From Caenibius tardaugens NBRC 16725 (GTDB taxonomy: Bacteria; Pseudomonadota; Alphaproteobacteria; Sphingomonadales; Sphingomonadaceae), in NCBI RefSeq assembly GCF_003860345.1, contig NZ_CP034179.1, forward strand, positions 1,550,001 to 1,614,000: a stretch of 64,000 nucleotides of DNA, written 5' to 3'. Shown here one piece after another: positions 1 to 8,205 of this stretch (within the stretch, counting starts at the first letter, position 1; each line of letters begins with the position of its first letter). The notes below the pieces were generated by a model. The model saw nothing but the letters and a program-made list of their open reading frames with translations. It was not told the DNA's origin and made no database searches. Made by a program: the position numbers and the translations under genes.

Positions 1-53
1 AGGACATTCTCGATCACGCCATGGAGAACGATTTCTGCCGCTGGCGGCAATAG
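1..53 (+). CDS. 3' end of an unidentified upstream gene (partial)
   Basis: An open frame enters from the left edge and ends at a TAG at 51-53. Only about 16 residues are visible, ending DFCRWRQ, which is too little to assign a family. It is on the same strand as the bkd genes and ends 78 bp before them, so it could belong to the same transcription unit. That is a guess from position only. Confidence 0.4.
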   Translation, partial: DILDHAMENDFCRWRQ

Positions 54-131
54 GGGGCGCCGCGCGGTCAGGATATGTTTCCTCTTTCAGGCGTTGAAAA
101 GGCAAAACAGCAGAAAGACTGACACGCAATC

Positions 132-1421
132 ATGAACGGGCGGGATAATACTGGCGGCACAAGCGGGTCCAACAAACCCGGCCTCACCCTCCATATCCCC
201 GAGCCGCCATTTCGCCCCGGCGATCCGGTCGATTATTCCTATCTCGAGATTCCCCGCCCCGATGCGATTGCCCGGCCGGATGAAACCGCTGCTGCGCGCA
301 GCATGGTCGATCTTGCCTATGGCCTGATCCGTGTTCTCGATGATGACAATCGCGCCGTCGGCAGCTGGAATCCGCACCTCGACGACACCACCCTGCTGCG
401 TATGCTGCGCACAATGGCGTTGCAGCGTGCCTTCGATGACCGGCTGTTTCGCGCACAACGTCAGGGCAAGACCAGCTTCTACATGAAGGCCACCGGGGAA
501 GAGGCCGTCGCCATCGGTGCGACCTTTGCGCTGGATCGCGAAGACATGTGTTTTCCAAGCTATCGCCAGCAGGGTATCCTGTTCGCGCGCGATTATCCGA
601 TCGTGCAAATGATCAACCAGATCTATTCCAACCGGCTCGACCCGCTGTTTGGCCGCCAGTTGCCAATCATGTATTCAGCCCGCGCCTACGGGTTCTTCAC
701 GCTGTCGGGCAATCTCACCACGCAATATCCGCAAGCGGCAGGCTGGGCCATGGCCAGTGCGTCCAAAGGGGACAGTCGGATCGCCGCCACATGGTGCGGC
801 GAAGGCTCCACCTCCGAAGGCGATTTTCACAATGGCCTGACATTCGGGGCCGTCTACAACGCCCCGTGCATCTTCAATGTGGTGAACAACCAGTACGCCA
901 TCTCCAGCTATTCCGGATTTGCCGGCAGCGAACGGACCACGTTCGCCGCGCGGGCGATCGGCTATGGCATTCCTGGCTTGCGGGTGGATGGCAACGATAT
1001 CCTTGCGGTCTATGCCGCGACCAACTGGGCGGCCAACCGGGCGCGGCTCAATCTCGGGCCGACCTTGCTGGAACTGTTCACATATCGTGCCGAGGCCCAC
1101 AGCACATCGGACGATCCCTCCGCCTATCGCAGCGCGCAGGAACGGCAGGAATGGCCGCTGGGCGATCCGATCACGCGGCTGAAACGGCACTGCATCGACA
1201 AGGGTATCTGGGATATCGCACGGCAGGAGGCCATGGATCTCGAAGTCGCGCAGGAAGTGCAGGCCGCGCAAAAGGAAGCCGAACAGAACGGCATTCTCGG
1301 CCACGGCCTGCATCAGCCGGATCAGACCATGTTTCAGGACGTCTACGAAGAGATGCCCTGGCACCTGCGGGAACAATCCGAACAGGCCATTCGCGAAAGG
1401 GCGCTGAAATGGCCGGAATGA
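132..1421 (+). CDS. bkdA1: 2-oxoisovalerate dehydrogenase E1 component, alpha subunit
   Basis: Thiamine-diphosphate-dependent alpha subunit of the branched-chain 2-oxoacid dehydrogenase complex, which decarboxylates the 2-oxoacids of Val, Leu and Ile. The 429-residue length and the N-terminal extension (HIPEPPFRPG, then DYSYLEIPRP) match the bacterial BkdA1 type rather than the shorter pyruvate dehydrogenase E1alpha. The ThDP motif runs from about residue 221 (GEGSTSEGDF) to the double Asn near 250 (NVVNNQYAIS). The phosphorylation-loop-like stretch AEAHSTSDDPSAYR is present. Its stop overlaps the start of the E1beta gene, so the two are translationally coupled. Confidence 0.93.
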   Translation: MNGRDNTGGTSGSNKPGLTLHIPEPPFRPGDPVDYSYLEIPRPDAIARPDETAAARSMVDLAYGLIRVLDDDNRAVGSWNPHLDDTTLLRMLRTMALQRAFDDRLFRAQRQGKTSFYMKATGEEAVAIGATFALDREDMCFPSYRQQGILFARDYPIVQMINQIYSNRLDPLFGRQLPIMYSARAYGFFTLSGNLTTQYPQAAGWAMASASKGDSRIAATWCGEGSTSEGDFHNGLTFGAVYNAPCIFNVVNNQYAISSYSGFAGSERTTFAARAIGYGIPGLRVDGNDILAVYAATNWAANRARLNLGPTLLELFTYRAEAHSTSDDPSAYRSAQERQEWPLGDPITRLKRHCIDKGIWDIARQEAMDLEVAQEVQAAQKEAEQNGILGHGLHQPDQTMFQDVYEEMPWHLREQSEQAIRERALKWPE

Positions 1422-2422
1422 GTATGATTCAGGCGCTGAACAGTGCACTGGACGTCATGATGGCGCGCGATGATCGCGTGGTGGTTCTGGGGGAAGATGT
1501 CGGATATTTCGGCGGGGTTTTCCGGGTCACGGCGGGGTTGCAGACCAAGTTCGGCAAGCAACGCTGCTTCGACACGCCCATCACCGAATGCGGGATTATC
1601 GGTGCGGCGATCGGCATGGCTGCCTATGGCCTCAGGCCCGTGCCCGAAATCCAGTTTGCCGATTACATCTATCCCGGTCTCGACCAGATCATCAGCGAGG
1701 CCGCGCGTATCCGTTATCGTTCGGCCGCCGATTTCATCTGTCCGCTCACCATCCGCGTCCCCTTCGGCGGCGGGATATTCGGTGGCCAGACACACAGCCA
1801 ATCGCCCGAAAGCCTGTTCACCCATGTCACCGGCATCAAAACGGTGATCCCGTCCAACCCGCACGATGCCAAGGGCCTGCTGATCGCCGCCATGGAAGAC
1901 AACGACCCGGTGATCTTCATGGAACCCAAGCGTTGTTACAACGGCCCGTTCGATGGCTATTATGATCGCCCCGCGAAAAGCTGGGCAGACCATCCGGACG
2001 CAGACGTGGACGAAGGCTATTTCCGCGTACCGCTGGGCCAGGCCCGGATCGTGCGCGAAGGCGGCGATCTGACCATACTGGCCTATGGCACCATGGTGCA
2101 TGTCGCGCACAAGGTGATCGACGAACACGGAATCGACGGCGAACTGATCGATCTGCGCTCGCTCGTGCCGCTCGACATTGCCACGATCGAGGCTTCGGTG
2201 CGCAAGACGGGCCGATGCCTGATCGTGCACGAGGCGACCCGCACCAGCGGCTTTGGCGCGGAACTGTCCGCACTGGTACAGGAACGCTGTTTCTATCATC
2301 TCGAAGCGCCGATCGAACGCGTAACTGGCTTCGACACGCCTTATCCGCACTCGTTGGAATGGTCGTACTTCCCCGGTCCGATCCGTATCGGCGAAGCCCT
2401 CGACCGCCTGATGCGGGAATAG
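1409..2422 (+). CDS. bkdA2: 2-oxoisovalerate dehydrogenase E1 component, beta subunit
   Basis: Beta subunit of the branched-chain 2-oxoacid dehydrogenase, forming the alpha2beta2 E1 with the upstream product. It begins MAGMSMIQALNSALD and carries the family hallmarks VVVLGEDVGYFGGVFRVT, FDTPITECGIIGAAIGMA and GGQTHSQSPES. The open frame extends far upstream, but that part is a shadow of bkdA1. I chose ATG 1409 because a GAAAGG ribosome-binding sequence sits 8 bases before it. ATG 1418, which overlaps the bkdA1 stop as ATGA, is the alternative. Length is about 337 residues, normal for the family. Confidence 0.92.
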   Translation: MAGMSMIQALNSALDVMMARDDRVVVLGEDVGYFGGVFRVTAGLQTKFGKQRCFDTPITECGIIGAAIGMAAYGLRPVPEIQFADYIYPGLDQIISEAARIRYRSAADFICPLTIRVPFGGGIFGGQTHSQSPESLFTHVTGIKTVIPSNPHDAKGLLIAAMEDNDPVIFMEPKRCYNGPFDGYYDRPAKSWADHPDADVDEGYFRVPLGQARIVREGGDLTILAYGTMVHVAHKVIDEHGIDGELIDLRSLVPLDIATIEASVRKTGRCLIVHEATRTSGFGAELSALVQERCFYHLEAPIERVTGFDTPYPHSLEWSYFPGPIRIGEALDRLMRE

Positions 2423-2425
2423 CCC

Positions 2426-3667
2426 ATGGCCCTGCTACCATTCCGATTGCCCGATATCGGCGAAGGCATCGCGGAAGCGGAAGTGGTCGAATGGCATGCC
2501 GCAGTGGGCGATACCGTGGCCGAAGGGCAGGTCATCGTCTCGGTCATGACGGACAAGGCCACTGTGGAGATGGAAGCCCCCGCAGCCGGCACCCTGATCG
2601 AACAGGGGGCTGCCGCCGGGACCATGCTTGCCATCGGCGCCACACTCTTCGTGCTGGATGTGGCGGACGAAGACATCCCGACACCCCTGGATGCAGCGGC
2701 TACCGATCTGGCGCCCCTGGCTGCAACGCCCGCCCCGGTTGCGCCTAAGGCTCCGGTTGCAGCGCAGCCGACAAGACCAGCAGATCGCCCGCCCGCCGCG
2801 CGCAGGGACCGCCCGAACAGGCAGGTTCTGGCCGCCCCCGCTGTGCGCCACCGCGCCAGACAACTGGGCATCGATCTCTCCGCTGTACCTGCTGTGGGCG
2901 AGCGGGTCAGCCACGAAGATCTCGATCGCTTCATTCTTTCGCGCCAACCTGCTGCTGCGCCGGTCGAACCGCTGGACACCCCCGGCACGACCATTCCGGT
3001 CACCGGCCTGCGTCGTCAGATCGCCCGGCGGATGGAAGAGGCGAAACGCCATATCCCGCACTTCACCTATGTCGATGAACTGGATGTCACGGCGTTGGAA
3101 ATGCTGCGCGAAAGACGCAGCGCACAATATGGCCAAAGGCTGAGCGTGCTGCATTTTCTGATTGCCGCAATGTGCCAGGCGCTACGCGCATTCCCGATGC
3201 TCAACGCGCACTACGATGATAGCAAGGATGTGATCACACAATTCGATACCATCGATCTGGGTATAGCCACGCAAACGGAAAAAGGATTGCTGGTTCCGGT
3301 CCTGCGGCATGCGCAGAATCTGGACGTCGAGGGCATCGCCCATGCCGTCGAAGATCTCGCAAACCGCACGCGCAATGGCGAGGTTACAAGGGAAGACTTG
3401 CGCGGGTCGACCATTACCGTCACCTCGCTCGGCAAGCTTGGCGGCATTGCGGCGACACCGATTATCAATCGCCCCGAAGTTGCCATTGTGGCCCCGAACC
3501 GCATTATCGAACGCCTCGTACCCTGCCCGGGTGGCCCGGAAGTACGGAAACTCATGAACATGTCGATCAGTTGCGACCATCGGGTGATCGACGGCTTTAT
3601 CGCGGCATCATTTATTCAGGAAATCAAACGAATACTGGAAAATCCGGAAGAATTGGAACGTTCCTGA
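2426..3667 (+). CDS. bkdB: Branched-chain 2-oxoacid dehydrogenase E2 (dihydrolipoyl acyltransferase)
   Basis: Core E2 subunit that accepts the acyl group on a swinging lipoyl arm and passes it to CoA. Domains in order: a lipoyl domain at about residues 3-78 with the lipoylated Lys44 in VMTDKATVEM; an Ala/Pro-rich linker; a peripheral subunit-binding domain at about 131-172 (APAVRHRARQLGIDL); and the catalytic domain from about 190, with the active-site His in SCDHRVIDG near residue 380. It starts 4 bases after the bkdA2 stop. No E3 (lipoamide dehydrogenase) gene follows, so E3 must be encoded elsewhere or upstream of the window. Confidence 0.93.
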   Translation: MALLPFRLPDIGEGIAEAEVVEWHAAVGDTVAEGQVIVSVMTDKATVEMEAPAAGTLIEQGAAAGTMLAIGATLFVLDVADEDIPTPLDAAATDLAPLAATPAPVAPKAPVAAQPTRPADRPPAARRDRPNRQVLAAPAVRHRARQLGIDLSAVPAVGERVSHEDLDRFILSRQPAAAPVEPLDTPGTTIPVTGLRRQIARRMEEAKRHIPHFTYVDELDVTALEMLRERRSAQYGQRLSVLHFLIAAMCQALRAFPMLNAHYDDSKDVITQFDTIDLGIATQTEKGLLVPVLRHAQNLDVEGIAHAVEDLANRTRNGEVTREDLRGSTITVTSLGKLGGIAATPIINRPEVAIVAPNRIIERLVPCPGGPEVRKLMNMSISCDHRVIDGFIAASFIQEIKRILENPEELERS

Positions 3668-3782
3668 TTCATTATTCCTCATCACGATCATTGCAGATAC
3701 GGAAATATCCCCTTAATACAGTCATAAGCCATAGTGTCGGTTGCATGAACTATTTGCGATGTGCACCAAGAGGACAATTACA

Positions 3783-3937
3783 ATGGCACTGCCTCGTGAC
3801 GATGATTACGCTGCAAGGGAAACCGCATTGGCGGACTATCCGCCGCGGATTGATCATGACGCAACAGCCATTGATGACGCAACCAGACGCGAGAGCCTGC
3901 CCCCCGCACGTCAATTGATCTGTTCGAGGCGCTGGCC
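3783..3937 (+). other. Displaced 5' coding fragment of the diguanylate cyclase gene
   Basis: ATG 3783 is preceded by a good ribosome-binding sequence (AAGAGGA, 9 bases upstream) and opens a frame reading MALPRDDDYAARETALADYP. This frame would soon leave the PAS domain and end. The next frame reads SIDLFEALAMPACIFTSSG without interruption into the downstream gene. The two frames would join if the C6 run at 3900-3905 had one more C. I therefore read this as the true N-terminus of the PAS-GGDEF protein, separated by a one-base loss. Confidence 0.6.
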
Positions 3938-5593
3938 ATGCCAGCCTGCATCTTCACGTCGTCCGGTAAAATTGTCCGGCTGAACACAATCTGGCAGAAA
4001 GAAAGAGGATACAGGAAAGAGAGCGATCTTGCGCTGACCTTCGACCAGTTGCTGCACGTTGCGGATTGGCCGTCTGTCGTGCCCAGGCTACATGCCATTC
4101 TTGCGGCACCCCAACCGTCAGATATCACCTGTCGGCTGGGCACAGGCAAATGGGAAGGACGCTGGTTTCAGCTCAACATACAGCCGTTGCCATCGCCAAA
4201 ACCCGGTGAACAGCACTGGCTGTGTATCGCCATGGACATAGACGATTGCAAAATGCGCGAAGCACAGCTCGAACAGCGCATCGGGCAGCAAAACGCCATG
4301 CTCGATGCCAGTGCCGACTGCATCAAAATGCTCGCGCCTGACGGCACGCTCGTTCACATGAACAGAACCGGATGCCAATCCGTCGGGCTGCCCAAAACAT
4401 CCATTCTCGGCGTGCCCTGGCTACCGCTCCTGCCGGAGGATGTCCAAACGGAAGGAATCGAAGCCCTTGCCATAGCCCGCAAGGGATCGCCCGCACGCTT
4501 CAACGGACGCAGCGTGACCCCTGATCAGCAGTGCCAGTACTGGGAGAACAGCCTGACACCGATGATCACCCCTGACGGACAACTGGCATCGATCGTTTGC
4601 GTATCCCGGGAAGTCACCGCCGCATACGAAACGCTGCAATCCCTGAAAGTCAGCGAAGAGCGCCTGTCCATGGCGGCCCGCGTCGGGGGACTGGGCATCT
4701 GGGACTACAACATCGTCGACGACAGGATGCATTGCGATGCGGCCTGGTACCACATCATGGGCCGGGATCCCGCACACCCGATATCGTCCATTGGTGAATT
4801 TCGCTCCTTCATCCATCCCGAAGATGTGGAACGGGCCACGGAAGTCGTGCAAACCGCTGCCGAACTTGTCGCACAGAAGGCGGATTACGGGATCGTATTC
4901 CGTATCGTCAGACCGAACGGCGATATTCGCTGGGTGCGCTCCGCAGCCTGCCTGCAAACCCGTGAAGGTGTCGCGGTACGCGTGGTCGGCTTTGTGATAG
5001 ACATTACCGATGCCTGGCGTGGAGAGCTCGCGCTGCGCGATGCGAACCGCGCCCTTGCTGCGGAAAAATCCTCTCTCGCGCGGCAGACACTGGAAGATCC
5101 GCTGACCGGTATCGCCAATCGGAGGCACTGGGACAGCGAATTGACCCGCATCTTTTTGCATGCCAGCGAAACTGGCAAGGCAATGTGTGTGGGCATGATC
5201 GATGTCGACCATTTCAAATCCTACAATGATCGGAACGGTCATCTGGCGGGCGACGTGGCTCTTCAAAAGGTCGCGAAAGCCTTGCATTCCGTGGCGCGCC
5301 AATCAGACTTCGTGGCGCGCTATGGCGGGGAAGAATTCGCGTTCGTCCTGATGAATGCAGGGGATCCTTCCAGAATGCTGGACAGATTCATGGCTGCCAT
5401 TGCCCATCTGGCGATCCCGCAAGCGGAATCCCCAACCGGCTGCATGACAATCAGTTGTGGTTGCGTGGTCGCCGCCCCGTGCGAGAAACTAACCCCAGCA
5501 CAACTTCTCGAAGCAAGCGACAAAGCCCTTTATACCGCGAAGACTGCGGGCCGAAATCGTTACATCGTGCATACTGCAGCAATGCTTTACTAG
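3938..5593 (+). CDS. PAS-domain diguanylate cyclase (GGDEF)
   Basis: Predicted to make cyclic di-GMP from two GTP. The 551-residue open frame carries three PAS-like segments (about 1-100, 110-230 and 235-365; PAC-type end VRVVGFVIDITDAWRGELALRDAN), a short helical linker, and a C-terminal GGDEF domain from about residue 385 (DPLTGIANRRHWD). The active-site loop is GGEEF near 462. An RxxD inhibitory site (RQSD) lies five residues before it, implying product feedback. No transmembrane segment is seen, so it is probably cytosolic. ATG 3938 lies inside the first PAS domain; the natural start is probably 3783 in another frame. It precedes a large adhesin locus, a class often controlled by c-di-GMP. 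Confidence 0.85.
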   Translation: MPACIFTSSGKIVRLNTIWQKERGYRKESDLALTFDQLLHVADWPSVVPRLHAILAAPQPSDITCRLGTGKWEGRWFQLNIQPLPSPKPGEQHWLCIAMDIDDCKMREAQLEQRIGQQNAMLDASADCIKMLAPDGTLVHMNRTGCQSVGLPKTSILGVPWLPLLPEDVQTEGIEALAIARKGSPARFNGRSVTPDQQCQYWENSLTPMITPDGQLASIVCVSREVTAAYETLQSLKVSEERLSMAARVGGLGIWDYNIVDDRMHCDAAWYHIMGRDPAHPISSIGEFRSFIHPEDVERATEVVQTAAELVAQKADYGIVFRIVRPNGDIRWVRSAACLQTREGVAVRVVGFVIDITDAWRGELALRDANRALAAEKSSLARQTLEDPLTGIANRRHWDSELTRIFLHASETGKAMCVGMIDVDHFKSYNDRNGHLAGDVALQKVAKALHSVARQSDFVARYGGEEFAFVLMNAGDPSRMLDRFMAAIAHLAIPQAESPTGCMTISCGCVVAAPCEKLTPAQLLEASDKALYTAKTAGRNRYIVHTAAMLY

Positions 5594-6021
5594 AATATAC
5601 CTGATCCATATGCACAAATAACGTTCTAAAAAGTATCTGTAATATCATCTGGAACAGGCCCGACACCCGATGGAATTCAGGTGACGGAGCCTATGCGCGC
5701 GCCGACCGCACGCACACACACCCTCCACCTCTAACCCAGCAAGACAACAGCAAAGTTATAGGAAATAGCAAAATCAACTTTCTTGAAAATTCAATTAATC
5801 AATAAAAAAATCAGTTATTAACAGACATAACTCCCCATACATTAGTAAAATTAATTCCAATATCGGAGTTAACCGATGGTCTTTGTTGCAGACCAATATC
5901 TGCAAATATATACATTCTGTCGTTCAGAAAATAAAATTTATATTATTTAAAGAATTGCACATAAATTCTGTATCTCGTGGGGCACCGCAATGCGGTGTGG
6001 CACAGCAAGTGGACGGAATCC
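5594..6021 (+). promoter_or_regulatory. AT-rich intergenic region upstream of the adhesin gene
   Basis: About 430 bases without a supportable gene. The part from roughly 5740 to 5960 is strikingly A+T-rich (runs such as ATTCAATTAATCAATAAAAA) compared with the GC-rich surroundings. It probably holds the promoter and regulator sites of the adhesin/secretion operon. I cannot assign a specific -35/-10 pair with confidence, and I see no clear terminator for the cyclase gene. Confidence 0.45.
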
Positions 6022-8205
6022 ATGCCAGCAGAGATCTTCGATAAATCCAGCAAAATAACCAATACCGTTCCATTGGATTCAATCGATCTCAACCGGCCAA
6101 GTATAGTACGTTTGCACATGAGCCGTGCCGAAGTGGCTGTTTTCGAACGCGTCGGGTTGGACCTGATAATCCGGCTCCACTCGGGAAAAACGATCCGCAT
6201 CATCGATTTCTACGAGCCGTCGCACGATGGCCAAACCAATGAACTCGTATTCGAAGAACCAGATGGCAGCACCTGGCTGGTTCACCCAGAACATACGTCC
6301 GGGATATATGAACAGGTTGATTGGCTTGAACTCATCCAAAGCGCCACCGAATCCGAGCGCGGCATATCAGGCGTTATTTTCCCCGCCCTAGGGTTACTCG
6401 GTGCCGCAGGGGCTGTTGCGGGCCTCGCAGGCGGCGGTTCCGGCGATGACAACAACAACGGCGGACCGGGTGATGGCGATTCCGACGCTGATTCTGATTC
6501 AGATTCTGATGCGGATGCTGATGCCGATGCGGATGCTGATGCTGATGCTGATGCCGATGCTGATGCCGATGCGGATGCCGATGCGGATGCGGATGCCGAT
6601 GCGGATGCCGATGCCGACTCCGATTCCGATTCCGACACCGAAGCACCACTCCCCCCCTCTGCGCAACTGGATCAGCAAACCGGTGGCACAATCACCGGCA
6701 GGGGCGAGCCCGGTGCCGAAATCATAATCTACGGGCCGGATGGAACCACCATCATCGGAAGCGGCACGGCGGATCCGGTAGATGGTAGTTTCGAAATCAC
6801 GATCGACCCGCCTCTGACCAACGGGGAAGATATCACGGTCACCCAGACCGATCAGGCGGGTAATGAATCCGAACCGACGCCTCTCGAAGCCCCCGATCTC
6901 ACCGATCCGGCTGCTCCCAGCGCCGATGTCGACGATGCCACAGGCGCGACCGTCACCGGTGTGGCCGAACCCGGCGCCACCGTCACCGTCTATGCCCCCG
7001 ATGGCACCACCGTGCTCGGCACAGGCACCGCCGATCCGGGCACCGGTGCCTATACCGTCACCATTCCGGCGCAGACCAATGGCGAGGACCTGCTCGTCAC
7101 CCAGACCGATGGCGGGGGCAACGAGTCCCCACCGTCTACCGCCACCGCGCCCGATCTTACCGATCCGGCTGCCATCAATGCCGAACTCGACAACGATACC
7201 GGCAGTTCGGCCAGCGACGGTGTGACCAATGATGGCACGGTCGTGCTTACCTCGGTGCTCGAACCCAGCGCGACATGGCAATATACCACCAATGGCGGCG
7301 CCACATGGAACCCGGGCAGTGGCAGCAGCGTCCTGCTGCCCGAGGGCGTCTATGCCGATGGCGCGGTCGGCGTGCGCCAGGTCGATGAGGCCGGCAACGA
7401 AGGCACCCCCACTTTCCTCGGCCCGATCACCGTCGATCTTACCGATCCGGCTGCCATCAATGCCGAACTCGACAACGATACCGGCAGTTCGGCCAGCGAC
7501 GGTGTGACCAATGACGGCACGGTCGTGCTCACCTCGTCGCTCGAATCTGGGGCGAGCTGGCAATATACCACCAATGGCGGCACCTCATGGAACCCGGGCA
7601 GTGGCAGCAGCGTTCTGCTGCCCGAGGGCGTCTATGCCGATGGCGCGGTTGGCGTGCGCCAGGTCGATGAGGCCGGCAACGAAGGCACCCCCACATTCCT
7701 CGGCCCGATTACGGTCGATCTTACCGATCCCGCCGCCATCAATGCCGAACTCGACAACGATACCGGCAGTTCGGCCAGCGACGGTGTGACCAATGACGGC
7801 ACGGTCGTACTCACCTCGGTGCTCGAATCTGGGGCGAGCTGGCAATATACCACCAATGGCGGCACCTCATGGAACCCGGGCAGTGGCAGCAGCGTTCTGC
7901 TGCCCGAGGGCGTCTATGCCGATGGCGCAGTTGGCGTGCGCCAGGTCGATGAGGCCGGCAACGAAGGCACCCCCACATTCCTCGGCCCGATTACGGTCGA
8001 TCTTACCGATCCCGCCGCCATCAATGCCGAACTCGACAACGATACCGGCAGTTCGGCCAGCGACGGTGTGACCAACGACGGCACGGTCGTGCTCACCTCG
8101 GTGCTCGAACCCGGCGCGACATGGCAATATACCACCAATGGCGGCACCTCATGGAACCCGGGCAGTGGCAGCAGCGTCCTGCTGCCCGAGCGGGTACGCG
8201 GGTAA
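6022..8205 (+). CDS. BapA-like repetitive adhesin, truncated at its 3' side
   Basis: N-terminal part of a large type I-secreted surface adhesin. It has a BapA-prefix-like domain (about residues 1-125, including IRLHSGKTIRIIDFY), a hydrophobic Gly/Ala stretch (LGLLGAAGAVAGLAGG), an acidic Asp-Ala/Asp-Ser linker, two Ig-like modules with TVYAPDGTTVLGTG, and then 94-residue Ig-like repeats encoded by 282-bp near-identical units. The fourth unit is cut off at 8190 and the frame ends after seven foreign codons. The rest of the repeats and the expected RTX-type secretion signal are missing. ATG 6022 is preferred to ATG 5977, where the prefix domain would gain an unrelated 15-residue leader. Confidence 0.75.
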   Translation: MPAEIFDKSSKITNTVPLDSIDLNRPSIVRLHMSRAEVAVFERVGLDLIIRLHSGKTIRIIDFYEPSHDGQTNELVFEEPDGSTWLVHPEHTSGIYEQVDWLELIQSATESERGISGVIFPALGLLGAAGAVAGLAGGGSGDDNNNGGPGDGDSDADSDSDSDADADADADADADADADADADADADADADADADADADSDSDSDTEAPLPPSAQLDQQTGGTITGRGEPGAEIIIYGPDGTTIIGSGTADPVDGSFEITIDPPLTNGEDITVTQTDQAGNESEPTPLEAPDLTDPAAPSADVDDATGATVTGVAEPGATVTVYAPDGTTVLGTGTADPGTGAYTVTIPAQTNGEDLLVTQTDGGGNESPPSTATAPDLTDPAAINAELDNDTGSSASDGVTNDGTVVLTSVLEPSATWQYTTNGGATWNPGSGSSVLLPEGVYADGAVGVRQVDEAGNEGTPTFLGPITVDLTDPAAINAELDNDTGSSASDGVTNDGTVVLTSSLESGASWQYTTNGGTSWNPGSGSSVLLPEGVYADGAVGVRQVDEAGNEGTPTFLGPITVDLTDPAAINAELDNDTGSSASDGVTNDGTVVLTSVLESGASWQYTTNGGTSWNPGSGSSVLLPEGVYADGAVGVRQVDEAGNEGTPTFLGPITVDLTDPAAINAELDNDTGSSASDGVTNDGTVVLTSVLEPGATWQYTTNGGTSWNPGSGSSVLLPERVRG
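6481..6639 (+). repeat. Hexanucleotide tandem repeat encoding an Asp-Ala/Asp-Ser linker
   Basis: A low-complexity tract built from GATGCN and GATTCN hexamers (about 26 units) encodes alternating Asp-Ala and Asp-Ser dipeptides. It makes an acidic flexible linker between the adhesin N-terminal anchor region and the Ig-like modules. Gain or loss of whole hexamers keeps the reading frame, so length variation would alter the linker only. Long open frames on the opposite strand here (Ser-Ala and Ile-Gly repeats) are by-products of the repeat. Confidence 0.85.
7153..8190 (+). repeat. 282-bp tandem repeats (three full units and one partial) in the adhesin gene
   Basis: Units begin at GATCTTACCGATCC: 7153, 7435, 7717 and 7999. 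The first three are exactly 282 bp; the fourth stops after 192 bp at 8190. Differences between units are few and mostly silent (for example GTGCTCGAACCC against TCGCTCGAATCT), which indicates recent duplication or gene conversion. Each unit encodes one 94-residue Ig-like module containing WQYTTNGG and VRQVDEAGNEGTPTF. Confidence 0.9.

Noticed and set aside
6282-6691. Ser-Ala, Met-Pro or Arg-rich proteins over the adhesin linker
   Set aside because: By-products of the GATGCN hexamer repeat in other frames.
7153-8190. Possible CRISPR array
   Set aside because: The 282-bp units are coding, contiguous and without spacers.
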